DNA of 40,326 nucleotides, taken from Nitrospira sp. CR1.2. Its GTDB lineage: Bacteria; Nitrospirota; Nitrospiria; Nitrospirales; Nitrospiraceae. The translations under genes were made by a program, and so were the position numbers. The DNA is taken from NCBI GenBank assembly GCA_014055495.1, contig WIAG01000032.1, positions 1 through 40,326 of the forward strand, written 5' to 3'. The stretch's first letter is position 1. Every line of letters begins with the position of its first letter. Below, piece after piece: positions 8,112-17,333 of the stretch. A model generated the notes under the pieces. That model did no database searches. It was given only the letters and a program-made list of their open reading frames with translations, and was not told where the DNA came from.

Positions 8112-8200
8112 GTGAATCGTCATTCGTCGTTCGTATCTCGCGGGGAGCAGCCAGACGCTCGGACCTTCCGGCGAACGACGCTTCACGAGATACGCTTCGC
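8112..8200. repeat. Repeat cluster: gene-less copy of the 20.2-kb element
   Basis: Left arm 8112-8141 contains CGTCGTTCGTATCTCG. The 12 bases CCAGACGCTCGG follow at 8152-8163. The right arm 8173-8200 contains CGAACGACGCTTCACGAG and ATACGCTTCG. The same three parts in the same order bound the four-helix-bundle gene at 20165-20592: CGTCGTTCGTATCTCG at 20165, CCAGACGCTCGG at 20552-20563, and an arm with ACGAGATACGCTTCACG at 20569-20585. Here only about ten bases separate the left arm from the 12-base box. This looks like a version without the gene, or the target into which a gene was inserted. Confidence 0.7.
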
Positions 8201-8309
8201 CGGCATTTGAGCACGCGGTTTTTCGGCTTGTCAATCGCAGGCGTCGACGATCGGCGCATGGCACAGAGCCTGCTTTATCCGGACGAGACGATACGGAGGA
8301 CGTCATTCA

Positions 8310-8939
8310 ATGCTGCACAGAAACGAACGTGTGTCCCGCCTGCTCAGCCGACTCACGCTGCTGCTCCTCGTCGCTTCACCCACCCCGCCGGCCCTCAGCG
8401 TCATGGAGGAGACTCGGTCCACCCTGCACACCTACACCCCGGCAGCCACGAACAATCCCGGGCCGTTTCACTGCCAGAATTGCTGGGGGTTGACACCGGA
8501 AGAGCGTCAACCGCTCCCCCAGCATCAGGCGCCACGGTATCGACCAGGGCATCATGAGCGAGGCCTTCGCCCGCACAAAAACCCGTTTGCGAAAAAATCC
8601 CATTCGTTCAGCCGAGGGCTGAGATCCCTTCCGCGTCACGCCTTATCCATGGGCGGATTCGAGCGGACCGTGGAAGGCTGGCAAGTACGTACGGTCGACG
8701 GCGATACGATTCGCTACGGCACGGATCGCATCCGCATTCGCGGCTACCACGCGCCGGAATTGTCGGAACCTGGCGGCCGGGAAGCGGCCATGCGGCTGGA
8801 GCAACTGATGCAGGACGGCACGATCAAGATTATTCCCCACGGCCGCGATGTCTACGGCCGCACGCTCGCCGATGTGTTCGTGAACGGCCAGAACGTGGCG
8901 GACGTCATGACGAGGGCAGGGTTTGGAAGAAGAGGCTAA
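8310..8939 (+). CDS. Thermonuclease (SNase-like) family protein
   Basis: A 209-residue protein with an N-terminal hydrophobic stretch (about residues 11-30, a likely signal peptide). A low-complexity region rich in His, Pro and Arg follows up to about 112, then a compact SNase domain at 120-206. Visible motifs are VRTVDGDTIRYG with D130 and D132, RIRIRGYHAPE with E150, and RDVYGRTLADVFVNG with R184. Known family members are calcium-dependent nucleases that cleave DNA and RNA. In the usual V-D-x-P-E stretch the Asp that helps bind calcium appears as His147 here, so activity or metal use could differ. The C-terminal part is shorter than in staphylococcal nuclease. Likely exported; the biological role is unknown. 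Confidence 0.82.
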   Translation: MLHRNERVSRLLSRLTLLLLVASPTPPALSVMEETRSTLHTYTPAATNNPGPFHCQNCWGLTPEERQPLPQHQAPRYRPGHHERGLRPHKNPFAKKSHSFSRGLRSLPRHALSMGGFERTVEGWQVRTVDGDTIRYGTDRIRIRGYHAPELSEPGGREAAMRLEQLMQDGTIKIIPHGRDVYGRTLADVFVNGQNVADVMTRAGFGRRG

Positions 8940-9214
8940 CGAAGCAGTCTTCGGCACGAAGCTCCACAATCATTCCTGGCCGGCAGCAATGATGTCCGCC
9001 TTGCACGCAATCGCACCCAGACCACCAGCCTCCTCCTACCCAGGGGCAATCTCCTTGAACTTCCTCCTCAGTCAGGAAGATGCTGGTGGAAACATGCCGT
9101 GGATTCATGGTCATATGGCCGGCAGCATTCTCTGGCTGTTCCTGCGGCGAAACAGTTCGACGAACAGCTTCGTGACAGATGAGCACTCACCGATCCACCC
9201 CCACACCACTTCGT

Positions 9215-9793
9215 ATGAAGACACAATACTACACAGCCACCAGCCTCGACGGGTTCATTGCCACCGAAGACGACTCGCTCGACTGGCTGTTTCCGCTGGG
9301 CGACGTGACCGAGACGAGTTATCCCTCATTCATTGCGGACGTCGGAGCCTTAGCGATGGGGTCGGCGACCTACGAATGGATGCTCCGCCATGCCGAAAAC
9401 GTTGCCGCACAGACTGGCGCGCCTTGGCCCTATTCCCAGCCTGCATGGGTGTTCTCCACCCGTCCACATTCTATAGTGCCGAACGCCGATATTCGTCTGG
9501 TTCGAGGCGATGTTCGAACCATTCATGCTGAGATGCGGCATGCTGCGGGCTCAAAGAACATCTGGATCGTGGGTGGCGGCGATCTTGCCGGGCAGTTTTA
9601 CGATGCCGGTTTGCTAGACGAAGTGATCGTGCAAGTCGGGTCGGTGACGCTGGGGGGCGGCAAACCACTCTTTCCACGCCTCGTCACGAATCCGCCGCTT
9701 CAATTGGTATCCGTGCGCAAGATCGGGCCCGGCTTCGCAGAGTTGCGATATGCGGTGCCGAAAGACAAACAGGTCGGCACGAGCCGCGCATGA
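9215..9793 (+). CDS. Dihydrofolate reductase / RibD C-terminal family protein
   Basis: About 192 residues from the ATG at 9215, starting MKTQYYTATSLDGFIATED, the usual opening of this family; an ATG at 9179 would add 12 unlikely residues. DSLDWLF is followed by a GSATYEWML stretch, WVFSTRP, KNIWIVGGGDLAGQF (the NADPH-binding Gly-rich segment), DEVIVQVGSVTLGGGKPLFP and a final FAELRYAV. These are the marks of the RibD_C/YyaP group of NAD(P)H-dependent reductases, whose substrates are mostly unknown. Neither start has a clear ribosome site. The gene is followed by a DUF1398 gene and an acetyltransferase gene in the same direction, a group that looks like accessory metabolism rather than a pathway. 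Confidence 0.85.
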   Translation: MKTQYYTATSLDGFIATEDDSLDWLFPLGDVTETSYPSFIADVGALAMGSATYEWMLRHAENVAAQTGAPWPYSQPAWVFSTRPHSIVPNADIRLVRGDVRTIHAEMRHAAGSKNIWIVGGGDLAGQFYDAGLLDEVIVQVGSVTLGGGKPLFPRLVTNPPLQLVSVRKIGPGFAELRYAVPKDKQVGTSRA

Positions 9794-9844
9794 CAGTAGC
9801 GGGTGACATGTCATCACCGCCGGTGCTCGTACAGGGAGCTAGAC

Positions 9845-10258
9845 ATGAACGCGAACGAGATTGCGGAATTGGCAAAGGCTACCGTGAAGGGATCGATGCC
9901 CTTTCCTGAGATCGTCGGCAAACTGATCGCCAAGGGTGTCGAGTACTACCATGTGGATTATGCCCTTGGCGCCTTTTCCTTTTACAGCGCCACGGGGGCC
10001 GTGGTGACCGCGCCCCTCCTCATTGAAGGCCTGCCTCCGATTTCAGAACACTTTGACACGGCGCTGCTCAACGCCGCCATCCTCGACAGTCAGCAGCATG
10101 GGCAAAGATTTCGGGCCTTTTGTGAGCGCACAGTCAAGGCGGGTGTGCAGGGCTACTTCGCGTTCCTTCGGGGCAAGCGCGTCACCTATTTGGGCCGACA
10201 AGGGGATCAGCATACCGAGTGGTTTTCCGGCGCTCGACCAAGCGAGGCGTCCCAGTGA
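9845..10258 (+). CDS. DUF1398 family protein (YbcV-like)
   Basis: A 137-residue protein from the ATG at 9845, with GGAG nearby upstream; an upstream in-frame ATG at 9803 is less likely. The middle reads KGVEYYHVDYALGAFSFYSATG and the last third FCERTVKAGVQGYFAFLRGKRVTYLGRQGD. That pattern, a Tyr-rich first half and a GKRV-YLGR-GD-H end, is typical of DUF1398, found in many bacteria without known function. No signal peptide or membrane segment. Its stop overlaps the likely GTG start of the next gene by the sequence GTGA, so the two are translationally coupled. Confidence 0.8.
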   Translation: MNANEIAELAKATVKGSMPFPEIVGKLIAKGVEYYHVDYALGAFSFYSATGAVVTAPLLIEGLPPISEHFDTALLNAAILDSQQHGQRFRAFCERTVKAGVQGYFAFLRGKRVTYLGRQGDQHTEWFSGARPSEASQ

Positions 10259-10803
10259 TCAAGAGCCCGCCCATTGAACTCCCCACTCCCCGCCTGATAC
10301 TCCGACAATGGCGCCCATCAGACCTGGAGCCGTTCGCCGCAATGAATGCCGACGCCGAGGTCATGCGGTACTATCCCGCGGTATGGAACAGGGCGCAGAG
10401 TGATGCCTTTGCTCAACAGGTGATGCAACTGATCGACGAACGAGGCTGGGGATTCTGGGCGGTTGAGGAACGGGCGTCGGGGCGATTCATCGGCTTCGTT
10501 GGCTTACATGTTCCATCGAACAACCTCCCCTTCTCCCCCTGCGTGGAGATCGGCTGGCGCTTGGCCAAATCATACTGGAGTCTGGGCTATGCGACCGAAG
10601 CTGCGCAGACAGCCATCGTGTTCGGCTTTCAGCAACTTCATCTGAAAGACCTTGTGGCATTCACCGCGATCACCAACCTGAAATCGCGCGCCGTGATGGA
10701 GCGCCTCGGGATGCGGCCTGACACCGAGTTCGACCATCCTCAGGTGTCTCTCGAATCCGGGCTCCGCCGGCATGTGCTGTATCGGCTTCGCCCGCCGTTG
10801 TAA
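10255..10803 (+). CDS. GNAT family N-acetyltransferase (RimJ/RimL type)
   Basis: A 182-residue protein. I place the start at the GTG at 10255, which overlaps the previous stop as GTGA and has GAGG seven bases upstream. An ATG at 10219 in the same frame would overlap the previous gene by 40 bases. It begins with LPTPRLILRQWRPSDLEPF, the usual opening of the RimJ/RimL group. FWAVEERASGRFIGFVGLH, EIGWRLAKSYWSLGYATEA (the acetyl-CoA-binding region) and NLKSRAVMERLGM follow. Such enzymes transfer acetyl groups to protein N-termini, antibiotics or small amines; the substrate here cannot be told. Confidence 0.88.
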   Translation: MIKSPPIELPTPRLILRQWRPSDLEPFAAMNADAEVMRYYPAVWNRAQSDAFAQQVMQLIDERGWGFWAVEERASGRFIGFVGLHVPSNNLPFSPCVEIGWRLAKSYWSLGYATEAAQTAIVFGFQQLHLKDLVAFTAITNLKSRAVMERLGMRPDTEFDHPQVSLESGLRRHVLYRLRPPL

Positions 10804-11141
10804 TACATGCTCATGTTGATGGTGATGAACGCTCGATCGCATCATCTGCCCTTCGGCATGGCAGGCAATTCGACTTCATCCTACAATCCGCCTCCATGAA
10901 CCTGAGAACGCCCGTTCCCATCCTACACATCTTCGACGGCACACGGGCGAAGGCATTCCCTTTCGAGTCTGTGAGATTCATGCTGAGGTAAAGCCTCGTT
11001 GTGACGCATACATGCCGGTCACACTTCGAACCCCACAAGATCGCCGCCGGCTTCGGTTGTCCGACCGTCGTTGCGAAGAACCGGTCGAAAACCGTTGTTC
11101 GACCTAGGTAGAGTCACTGGACTCGTCCTACTCCCTATTCC
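10804..11141. other. Non-coding gap before the sensor-like gene
   Basis: I see no convincing gene, RNA or repeat here. The short open frames on both strands have no recognisable domain or ribosome site. The stretch ends at the promoter for the gene at 11186. Confidence 0.4.
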
Positions 11142-11170
11142 TTGACGGAATCCTGCCGTGGGATTACACT
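11142..11170 (+). promoter_or_regulatory. Predicted sigma-70-type promoter
   Basis: TTGACG at 11142-11147, a 17-base spacer, and TACACT at 11165-11170. The start codon of the next gene is 15 bases further on, so the leader would be only about 9 bases and no ribosome site is visible. Confidence 0.5.
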
Positions 11171-11185
11171 GCACTCGCCCGTATC

Positions 11186-11785
11186 ATGGTGAACCAGTCC
11201 GACATCGATGCGCGTGACGCCGGTTCGATTGCGATCGAATTGGACGAGGCATTGACGATTCGATCCGTCGACCGCGCTTGGGATCTCCGCGCCGACAGTT
11301 TCGGCACCGTCGAGTGCACGGGCCGGTTTCTCACAGGCACCTCGATTTTGGCCTTCATCACCGGGGGGACAACACGTTATTTTTATGAGCGGCTTTATCG
11401 CTGGGTGACCGGCACCGGCCAGGCTGTTCGCCTCCCGTACCGCTGCGACGCCCCCGACCGAACCCGCCATATGGAAGTTCTGGTCGAACGAGTCTCAGGA
11501 GGGTTGCGATGTGTGCATACGACCCTCTTTGTCACTCCGCGCCCCGCGACGCTGCCCCGCCTCGCCTTCGCAACCACCGCTCCGCCTACCGTCGTCCCGT
11601 TTTGCAGCATTTGCATGTCGGTATCGTGGCAGCGCCAATGGATGGACCTCCAGAATGCCTGTCAAGCAGGACTCCAAGTGGGGCCGAACGCGCTCCCCGT
11701 CGCCTGCACGGTCTGCCCTTCGTGTTCACGTTTTAGAAACCGTCTGACGAGGGGATCGCCCACGGCTGTCTCGACATCTCCGTAA
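11186..11785 (+). CDS. PAS-like protein with Cys-x2-Cys pairs
   Basis: A 199-residue protein from the ATG at 11186. Residues 15-90 look like a PAS-type sensory fold: AIELDEALTIRSVDRAWD, then TGRFLTGTSILAFI and a length of sheet. Residues 135-185 contain PFCSICMSVSWQRQWMDL and VACTVCPSC, two Cys pairs about 30 residues apart that could bind a metal. The same kind of paired-Cys end is attached to some two-component sensor domains. There is no kinase domain. Its stop lies only about 9 bases from the end of the convergent CheB-CheR kinase gene, so a role in the same signalling is possible but unproved. I do not recognise the family with certainty. Confidence 0.65.
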   Translation: MVNQSDIDARDAGSIAIELDEALTIRSVDRAWDLRADSFGTVECTGRFLTGTSILAFITGGTTRYFYERLYRWVTGTGQAVRLPYRCDAPDRTRHMEVLVERVSGGLRCVHTTLFVTPRPATLPRLAFATTAPPTVVPFCSICMSVSWQRQWMDLQNACQAGLQVGPNALPVACTVCPSCSRFRNRLTRGSPTAVSTSP

Positions 11786-11794
11786 CCCGTCGCG

Positions 11795-14700
11795 TCAGTT
11801 CGCGCAAAGCCCCGCCACGAGGTGGGAGAGCTCCACGAGGTCGAAAGGCTTCTTCACGAATCCGCACAGTCCCTGCTCCAATAGTTCTTGATCGACCTGC
11901 CCGAACGCGTGCCCGGAGAGGAGAAGCACCCGCGCTCTCGGATCGATCTCGCGCAGTACGTGAAACACATCCACTCCGTTCATACCTGGCATGGTTACAT
12001 CCAACAGCACGACATCGAACCGCTCCTGATGCTGGTAGGCCGCAATGGCGCGCGGACCGCTGTCGGCCGTTGTGATCGTATATCCGAGACCGCCGAGAAA
12101 CTCCCCGACCATGTCGCGAATGGCCACCTCATCGTCCACCAGCAACACTCGTCCGCTCCCGCGCTTCGCGGCCTCCCGATGAGGAGGCCGCGTCGTCACC
12201 TCCAAGCCCGCGGCCGACAGCGGCAAGTGAATACGAAACGCGGTGCCCTGTTCCCCGGTCACCAGTTGTATGCCGCCGCCGTGCTCGCTCACCGTTCCGT
12301 AGACGGCGGCCAGTCCGAGCCCATTTCCCGCCTCACCCTTCGTCGTATAAAACGGTTCAAACAAATGCTCGAGGTATTCACTCGCGATGCCGCTACCTTG
12401 ATCGGCGATGTTCATCACCAAATACCGACCGGGCTCGACGGGAGGCCGCAGCTCCGCCGCCTTGACCTGATCCACCTCGTGCTCGTAGGTCGAGATGGTG
12501 ATGGCGCCGCCGCGTGGCATGGCATCTTTAGCATTGATCAGCAAATTCAGGACCATCGCCTGCAACTGCGCGGAATCCCCGACCACGATCGCATACGGCG
12601 CCTCCAACGCCATTCTCATGCGAATCGAGTCGTGCCAATTGGTATTGGCCAGTTCCAATGTCGTGCGGATGAGCTGATGAAAATCCAACGGCTTCGACTC
12701 CAGCTTCGCTTTCCGACCGAACGCCAGCAGATTCGCCGTCAACGTCGCTGCGCGAGCCGTCGCCTCCTGAATCGCACGCAATGGCTTCAACTGTTCCTCA
12801 TCCTGGGTGCGCTGCTCCATCAATTGCGCATACCCTTGAATTCCGCAGAGCAGGTTGTTGAAATCATGTGCGATGCCGCCGGCCAATCGTCCGATGGCTT
12901 CCAAGCGTTGCCCGTGACGCAAGCGATTCTCGAGTTGATGCCGACGCGTCATATCCGTAATCGTGACCAGCGCACCCTCGACCGTGCGGTCTTCCGTGCG
13001 GTAGGGAGCGAGACGTAATAAGTAACAGCGCCCGCTGGACAGCTCAATGCTTTGCTCGTGCTGCATGCCTTCATCGATCACTTGACGAACGAAGCGGTGC
13101 ACCCCGATTTCGTCGGGCACATCCGAGGTAATGTCGCTGAGCTCGCGCCCCACATCCCGCGGGATGAGGCGAAACAGAACGGTGGCAGCCGTATTGAACC
13201 GTCGAATCCGGCAATGGCGATCGACGAAAATGATGCCCACGTCCGTGTTGTTGAGCAAGTTGTCGTGATCGCGGTTCAGATCAATCAAGATTCGGTTCTT
13301 CTGGTCGTATTCAGAATTCACGGTGTGCAGCTCTTCGTTGACCGATTGCAGCTCTTCGTTGGCCGATTGCAGTTCTTCGTTCGCGGACTGCAGTTCCTCA
13401 TTGCTCGATTGCAATTCTTCGTTCGTCGTCTGCAGCTCTTCAATCGTCGTTTGCAGGTTTTCCCGGGTCACTGACACTTCCCGCTCCAGATCCATGAGAC
13501 GCTGGCGATACGAATCCTCCAACTCGGAAGGCAGGGTCACCCCCTCCGCGGCAAGCGCAACGTCCTGCGAGGCGTGGAGCACAGGTTGAGCGGACAAGAG
13601 GACCGACGTATTGCCATGGCGGTCGCTGAACGGCGTCGCCGTCAAGATCAGGGTCGTGGGCTTGTCCTCCAGCGTGAGGTGGATCGGTTCAGAACGGCAC
13701 ACCTGCTTCGCCATGGTGGCGCGGTGGATCAAGCCGGTCGCGGACGATTCAAGCGCGTCTGGGAACAATTTGACGGCTCGGTCGGTCTGCCGGCCTTCTC
13801 GAATGCACAGGAGACGCGAGCCGTCGCCGAACACATGGGCCAAACGTCCGTGATCGTCGAGCAGCAGCCCCGCCACGTGGCATTGCGTCAAAATGCTGTC
13901 GTAGACGGAGAGGAGACGACTCTCGCCGATTTCTACTGCCTCAGCACGGAGGCGCGGCTGTCTCACCGTCGTGTGAATGAGAGAGGATTTCCGCACCATC
14001 GGTGAATAGGAGGCCGCTGCTCCCCGCAGTTTGCGAAATACACGGAGCCGGGGATCCACGACGGTGAAGTCCTCGTGTAGCGATCCGATCCCCTCACTCA
14101 CACCGAGGAGCAAGATCCCCTCCGGATTCAAGCAAAAGCGAAACGTGCGCAGCGCCAACTCCTGCGCCGGAGTATCGAAGTAGATCAGCAGATTGCGACA
14201 GCTGATCAAATCGAGCCTGGTAAACGCCGGGTCCACCAGCACATTGTGCGGCGCAAAGACCACCATCTTCCGTAGGAGTGGCGCCACACGGCCGCTCTTA
14301 CTCGTCAGCCGCACCACATAACGCTCGAACAATTCCGGAGGGATTGCCGCAAGTTCCTCTTCGGGATAGGTTCCAATGCCTGCGGTTTCAAGCGCCGAGC
14401 GATGGACATCGGTGGCGAACACCCGCAACTGCCCCTGATAGTTTTGCGCAGCGGCAGCCTCGTGCAGCAACATCGCCAGCCCATACGCTTCTTGACCGGT
14501 GGCGCAACCGGGCACCCAACATCGTATCTCCTTCTGCTCCAGCCGGGTCCGCACCAGTTCGGGAATGACTTCGGCGCGGAGGTGTTCAAACACACGTGTA
14601 TCGCGGAAGAACGACGTCACGCCGATGAGCAAATCATCGAGCAAGGCCTTCGATTCCTCCTGATCCTCCGATAACAGTTTCAAATACAATTCCAGGTCGC

Positions 14701-15520
14701 TCACGGCGCACATCCCCATTCGACGTTCCAACCGTCGTAGAATGGTTCCCTGCTTGTACAGCTCAAACTCAATCCCGAATAGATTCTTCAGATGTGCGAG
14801 AATCCGCTGATACGTCGTGATCCGACCGCCTCGACCGGACACGTCGAACGTCTCCGGATTTCTGAGCCACCAATAGACCCCTAATGCGAGCGCACTCGGA
14901 TCTCCCACGAGGTGCGGCCGCACAGCGTCCAGGGCACTGCTGGGCATGCCCTGAAACTCGGCCTTGTCGGGATCCTGGACAAACACCACACCCCCGGACT
15001 CTGCCAAGGTCTGTAGACCACGACTGCCGTCTGAGCCCGTCCCGGTCAGCACCACTGCGGCCGCGCGCGCCCCGTACGAGGCGAGACTGCGGAAGAAATG
15101 ATCGATCGGTTGATGCAGCGGAAGATCGCCGCGCGCCTCCAGCACCAACCGGCCGTCCTGCTGCGTGAGCAGCTTGCCCGGTGGGATCAAATAACAATGG
15201 TCGTGCAGCAACGTTTCATTATGTTGTGCTTGGCGCACCGGCATGTCGGTGTGCCGGGCCAGTAGCTCTTGCATATGGCTGGGGTAGTCGGGACTGAGAT
15301 GTTGGATGACGACAAATGCGGCACCGGGATTCGAGGGTAGCGTACTGAAGAAGCGCTCCAGGGCTGCCAGCCCTCCTGCCGAGGCGCCGATCGCTACCAC
15401 ACGCAGCGTGTCCAGCGAGGCCGGACCTTCGCCGCCTGAGGAGCTGTCTACTTCCCTTTGAACGGCGCTCTGACCGGCCGAGGGCGAAACGTCTGTGTCA
15501 GGAGGATCCGACGAAGACAT
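11795..15520 (-). CDS. CheB-CheR-PAS hybrid histidine kinase with receiver
   Basis: A 1241-residue signalling protein. Residues 40-215 are a CheB-type methylesterase with the triad S47 (GASAGG), H74 (IQHLSP) and D164 (GTGSDG). About 235-500 are a CheR-type methyltransferase ([41 protein letters not shown]-like [10 protein letters not shown]). A coiled coil of seven-residue units (NEELQS) spans roughly 690-735, followed by a PAS domain (about 750-860). Then come a histidine-kinase domain ([11 protein letters not shown]) and an ATPase domain ([20 protein letters not shown]). The C-terminal receiver starts near 1121, with phosphate-accepting D1174 in [18 protein letters not shown] lies seven bases before the ATG, and a promoter is predicted at 15648-15676. 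No chemotaxis receptor or CheA is nearby, so it probably serves regulation other than motility. Confidence 0.95.
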   Translation of the reverse strand: MSSSDPPDTDVSPSAGQSAVQREVDSSSGGEGPASLDTLRVVAIGASAGGLAALERFFSTLPSNPGAAFVVIQHLSPDYPSHMQELLARHTDMPVRQAQHNETLLHDHCYLIPPGKLLTQQDGRLVLEARGDLPLHQPIDHFFRSLASYGARAAAVVLTGTGSDGSRGLQTLAESGGVVFVQDPDKAEFQGMPSSALDAVRPHLVGDPSALALGVYWWLRNPETFDVSGRGGRITTYQRILAHLKNLFGIEFELYKQGTILRRLERRMGMCAVSDLELYLKLLSEDQEESKALLDDLLIGVTSFFRDTRVFEHLRAEVIPELVRTRLEQKEIRCWVPGCATGQEAYGLAMLLHEAAAAQNYQGQLRVFATDVHRSALETAGIGTYPEEELAAIPPELFERYVVRLTSKSGRVAPLLRKMVVFAPHNVLVDPAFTRLDLISCRNLLIYFDTPAQELALRTFRFCLNPEGILLLGVSEGIGSLHEDFTVVDPRLRVFRKLRGAAASYSPMVRKSSLIHTTVRQPRLRAEAVEIGESRLLSVYDSILTQCHVAGLLLDDHGRLAHVFGDGSRLLCIREGRQTDRAVKLFPDALESSATGLIHRATMAKQVCRSEPIHLTLEDKPTTLILTATPFSDRHGNTSVLLSAQPVLHASQDVALAAEGVTLPSELEDSYRQRLMDLEREVSVTRENLQTTIEELQTTNEELQSSNEELQSANEELQSANEELQSVNEELHTVNSEYDQKNRILIDLNRDHDNLLNNTDVGIIFVDRHCRIRRFNTAATVLFRLIPRDVGRELSDITSDVPDEIGVHRFVRQVIDEGMQHEQSIELSSGRCYLLRLAPYRTEDRTVEGALVTITDMTRRHQLENRLRHGQRLEAIGRLAGGIAHDFNNLLCGIQGYAQLMEQRTQDEEQLKPLRAIQEATARAATLTANLLAFGRKAKLESKPLDFHQLIRTTLELANTNWHDSIRMRMALEAPYAIVVGDSAQLQAMVLNLLINAKDAMPRGGAITISTYEHEVDQVKAAELRPPVEPGRYLVMNIADQGSGIASEYLEHLFEPFYTTKGEAGNGLGLAAVYGTVSEHGGGIQLVTGEQGTAFRIHLPLSAAGLEVTTRPPHREAAKRGSGRVLLVDDEVAIRDMVGEFLGGLGYTITTADSGPRAIAAYQHQERFDVVLLDVTMPGMNGVDVFHVLREIDPRARVLLLSGHAFGQVDQELLEQGLCGFVKKPFDLVELSHLVAGLCAN
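13328..13453 (-). repeat. Six 21-bp units coding a coiled coil
   Basis: Six consecutive 21-base units inside the CheB-CheR kinase gene. Each encodes a seven-residue unit on the minus strand: [28 protein letters not shown] (twice) and QSVNEEL. The period fits one coiled-coil heptad per unit. The DNA is similar enough between units that copy number could change by slippage. Confidence 0.85.
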
Positions 15521-15647
15521 TGCTCAACCTCCACGTTGCGATATGGATGGGTGTGCTGTCCAGGTAAGTCTGGAGGGTCTGAGGCTGCGCGAAAGACCGA
15601 GGCTCACCTAACATCGGATGGCGCCCTCTCAGGTCGAACACGCGCGT

Positions 15648-15676
15648 ACCATACGTAACTTGTCTCCTTTGGTCAA
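15648..15676 (-). promoter_or_regulatory. Predicted promoter of the CheB-CheR kinase
   Basis: On the minus strand, TTGACC (15676-15671), a 17-base spacer, then TATGGT (15653-15648). The leader to the start codon would be about 120 bases. On the plus strand a TATATT at 15693-15698 could serve the divergent lipoprotein gene, so the two promoters may overlap. Confidence 0.5.
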
Positions 15677-15797
15677 GAGGGGGGGGACGTAGTATATTCC
15701 CAGTAGGCAGTACATTCGTCCGTATTTTTCTTGCCGGACGCGAAAGCGACGGGCCGGCGATCAGTATCGGTCAGGCTTCCGGAGCGGTGTATCGCCC

Positions 15798-16298
15798 ATG
15801 AGAACATTCATGCGCCGGTTCCATAGCACCCTCTTGGCATCCGTCCTGCTGACGGCCTGCGTCTCGACCCCTTCGCCGGACGTGATGAAGCAGGTCGCCG
15901 AACGGAACCGGTGGGAACTGGCGCATTGGGGCAATCGCACGATGCCTTCTGCGGATCAGGGGCAACCAGTCATCCTGGCATTTCAAGGGGGACGGGTGTC
16001 GGGCCATGCGGGATGTAATCGCGATGCGGCTGCCATTTGGTTTGGACCCAACGCCGGTGAGGTCGTCGTGTCGCACGGCATGACGACACGCATGGCGTGT
16101 GAACCCCGCCGCATGGAGTTCGAAGCCGCATTCATCAAGGCGTTCGAAGCCTCACGACGCTACCGCCTGGATGGCGAAAGTCTGTCGTTTGAAAGCGAGG
16201 GCGCTCCGCCGCTGGAGTTTTATCGCCGCCCGCTGGCCTGCCAGGCATCGCCGTTTGCTGCCTGCGGCGAGACGCAGGAATCCTCCCCGTCGCACTGA
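15798..16298 (+). CDS. META-domain lipoprotein
   Basis: A 166-residue protein starting MRTFMRRFHSTLLASVLLTAC: a basic start, a hydrophobic run and a lipobox LLTAC with Cys21 as the lipidated residue. The rest has WELAHWGN, VILAFQGGRVSGHAGCNRDAA and ending residues typical of the META/HslJ family. The segment GGRVSGHAGCN is the family's hallmark. Family members are periplasmic or outer-membrane lipoproteins of unclear function, in some cases linked to antibiotic tolerance or secretion. The C-terminal third has two extra Cys. An alternative ATG lies four codons downstream. It stands alone, divergent from the CheB-CheR kinase. Confidence 0.82.
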   Translation: MRTFMRRFHSTLLASVLLTACVSTPSPDVMKQVAERNRWELAHWGNRTMPSADQGQPVILAFQGGRVSGHAGCNRDAAAIWFGPNAGEVVVSHGMTTRMACEPRRMEFEAAFIKAFEASRRYRLDGESLSFESEGAPPLEFYRRPLACQASPFAACGETQESSPSH

Positions 16299-16496
16299 CG
16301 CGACTGCTCCCCGCCGCTTGAGCCTCGTCACAGACCAACAGGCTGTGGTTCTACCGCCGAATCCCGGGATGAGCGTTGCTTACTTATGATAGGTTGCCGG
16401 CGTCTGGGCCGGATCGCCGCCGCCAACATCGGCGGGACAAGACCGCTCTCGATCGCTGCTACATGCCCATGATCCATGACGATGGAGGACAACACC

Positions 16497-17177
16497 ATGC
16501 CCAACCCGAAAACCTATCAATTCAATCTCCCGCGAAAAGGACGCCCCTCCGACGTGATGCTCAACGAAGTGTGGTATCCCGGTATCCAGGCCTACTGGGA
16601 GCAGAGCACGTCGAGCCGGATCTTCGACGCGATCCTCGGAATCAAGGCGATCGTCATTCATGCGACCGCCGGCTCCAGTTCAGCCGGAGCCGTCTCGGTG
16701 ATGCGGGACGGCAAAGCGTCGTTCCAATGGCTGGTGCCCGATGAAGATGAGCCGCAGCATGGACAGGTGGTCTGGGCCTGCGCGCCTGAAGCCCGGGCCG
16801 CCTGGCATGTGCGGAATGCCTGCTCCCATCGGGACGTAAACGACGGGGCCGACAAGGTGAACCACTGGTCGCTCGGCATCGAAGTGGTGAACAACCAAAC
16901 CGTCCGCGATGGGTTTTCAGAATGGCAGATTCAGGCGACGGCGCAGATCGTGCGGTATTGTTGGGCCAAATATCCCAACCTGAAACACGTGGTGTCCCAC
17001 GCAAAACTCGATCCGACACGCCGGAGCGATCCAGGCGCGGAGTTTCCCTGGGCGCGGCTGAAAAAACTCGTACTCACTCCTCAGGCCGAAGACGGGGTCC
17101 CGGCCATCGTGATGGAGGCACAACCGGCCTCGGCCATCTCCGCCGAGACAAGCCCAAAGGGCTGCTGCCGCGGCTGA
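16497..17177 (+). CDS. N-acetylmuramoyl-L-alanine amidase (Amidase_2)
   Basis: A 226-residue enzyme that should cut the bond between muramic acid and L-Ala in peptidoglycan or its fragments. VIHATAG gives zinc ligand H55, AWHVRNA H104, LGIEVVNNQ has E129, VVSHAKLDPTRRSDPG carries H168 and D178. The start at 16497 follows GGAGG by eight bases; an ATG at 16476 in the same frame would add seven residues. There is no signal peptide, so it may act in the cytosol on recycled muropeptides (AmpD-like) or leave by another route. The C-terminal 35 residues are not part of the domain and end in two Cys. Confidence 0.9.
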   Translation: MPNPKTYQFNLPRKGRPSDVMLNEVWYPGIQAYWEQSTSSRIFDAILGIKAIVIHATAGSSSAGAVSVMRDGKASFQWLVPDEDEPQHGQVVWACAPEARAAWHVRNACSHRDVNDGADKVNHWSLGIEVVNNQTVRDGFSEWQIQATAQIVRYCWAKYPNLKHVVSHAKLDPTRRSDPGAEFPWARLKKLVLTPQAEDGVPAIVMEAQPASAISAETSPKGCCRG

Positions 17178-17333
17178 GGCCGCAGCAGCGCGCCCACCAG
17201 GGTCGCTTCGCGCGCCGATCAGAGCGCGGGGACTGTCAGCAACGCCCGTGAGGTGACGACCCATTGCCGCTTGAAGGGTTGATCCGGCACAGGTCCTTCT
17301 GTAACAGTTGCGGCAGCATCAAGGAGGACCGTG

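Noticed and set aside
8905-9186. Minus-strand frame of 93 codons with a Cys cluster (CDCVQGGHHCC)
   Set aside because: It overlaps the nuclease end, has no ribosome site at its ATG codons and no recognisable family. The Cys cluster is curious, but coding is not supported well enough.
11888-13018. Long plus-strand frame of 376 codons
   Set aside because: It lies wholly opposite the CheB-CheR kinase, whose domains are unmistakable. It is a shadow of GC-rich coding sequence.
13328-13453. Possible CRISPR-like array of short units
   Set aside because: The 21-base units are contiguous without spacers and encode coiled-coil heptads in frame.
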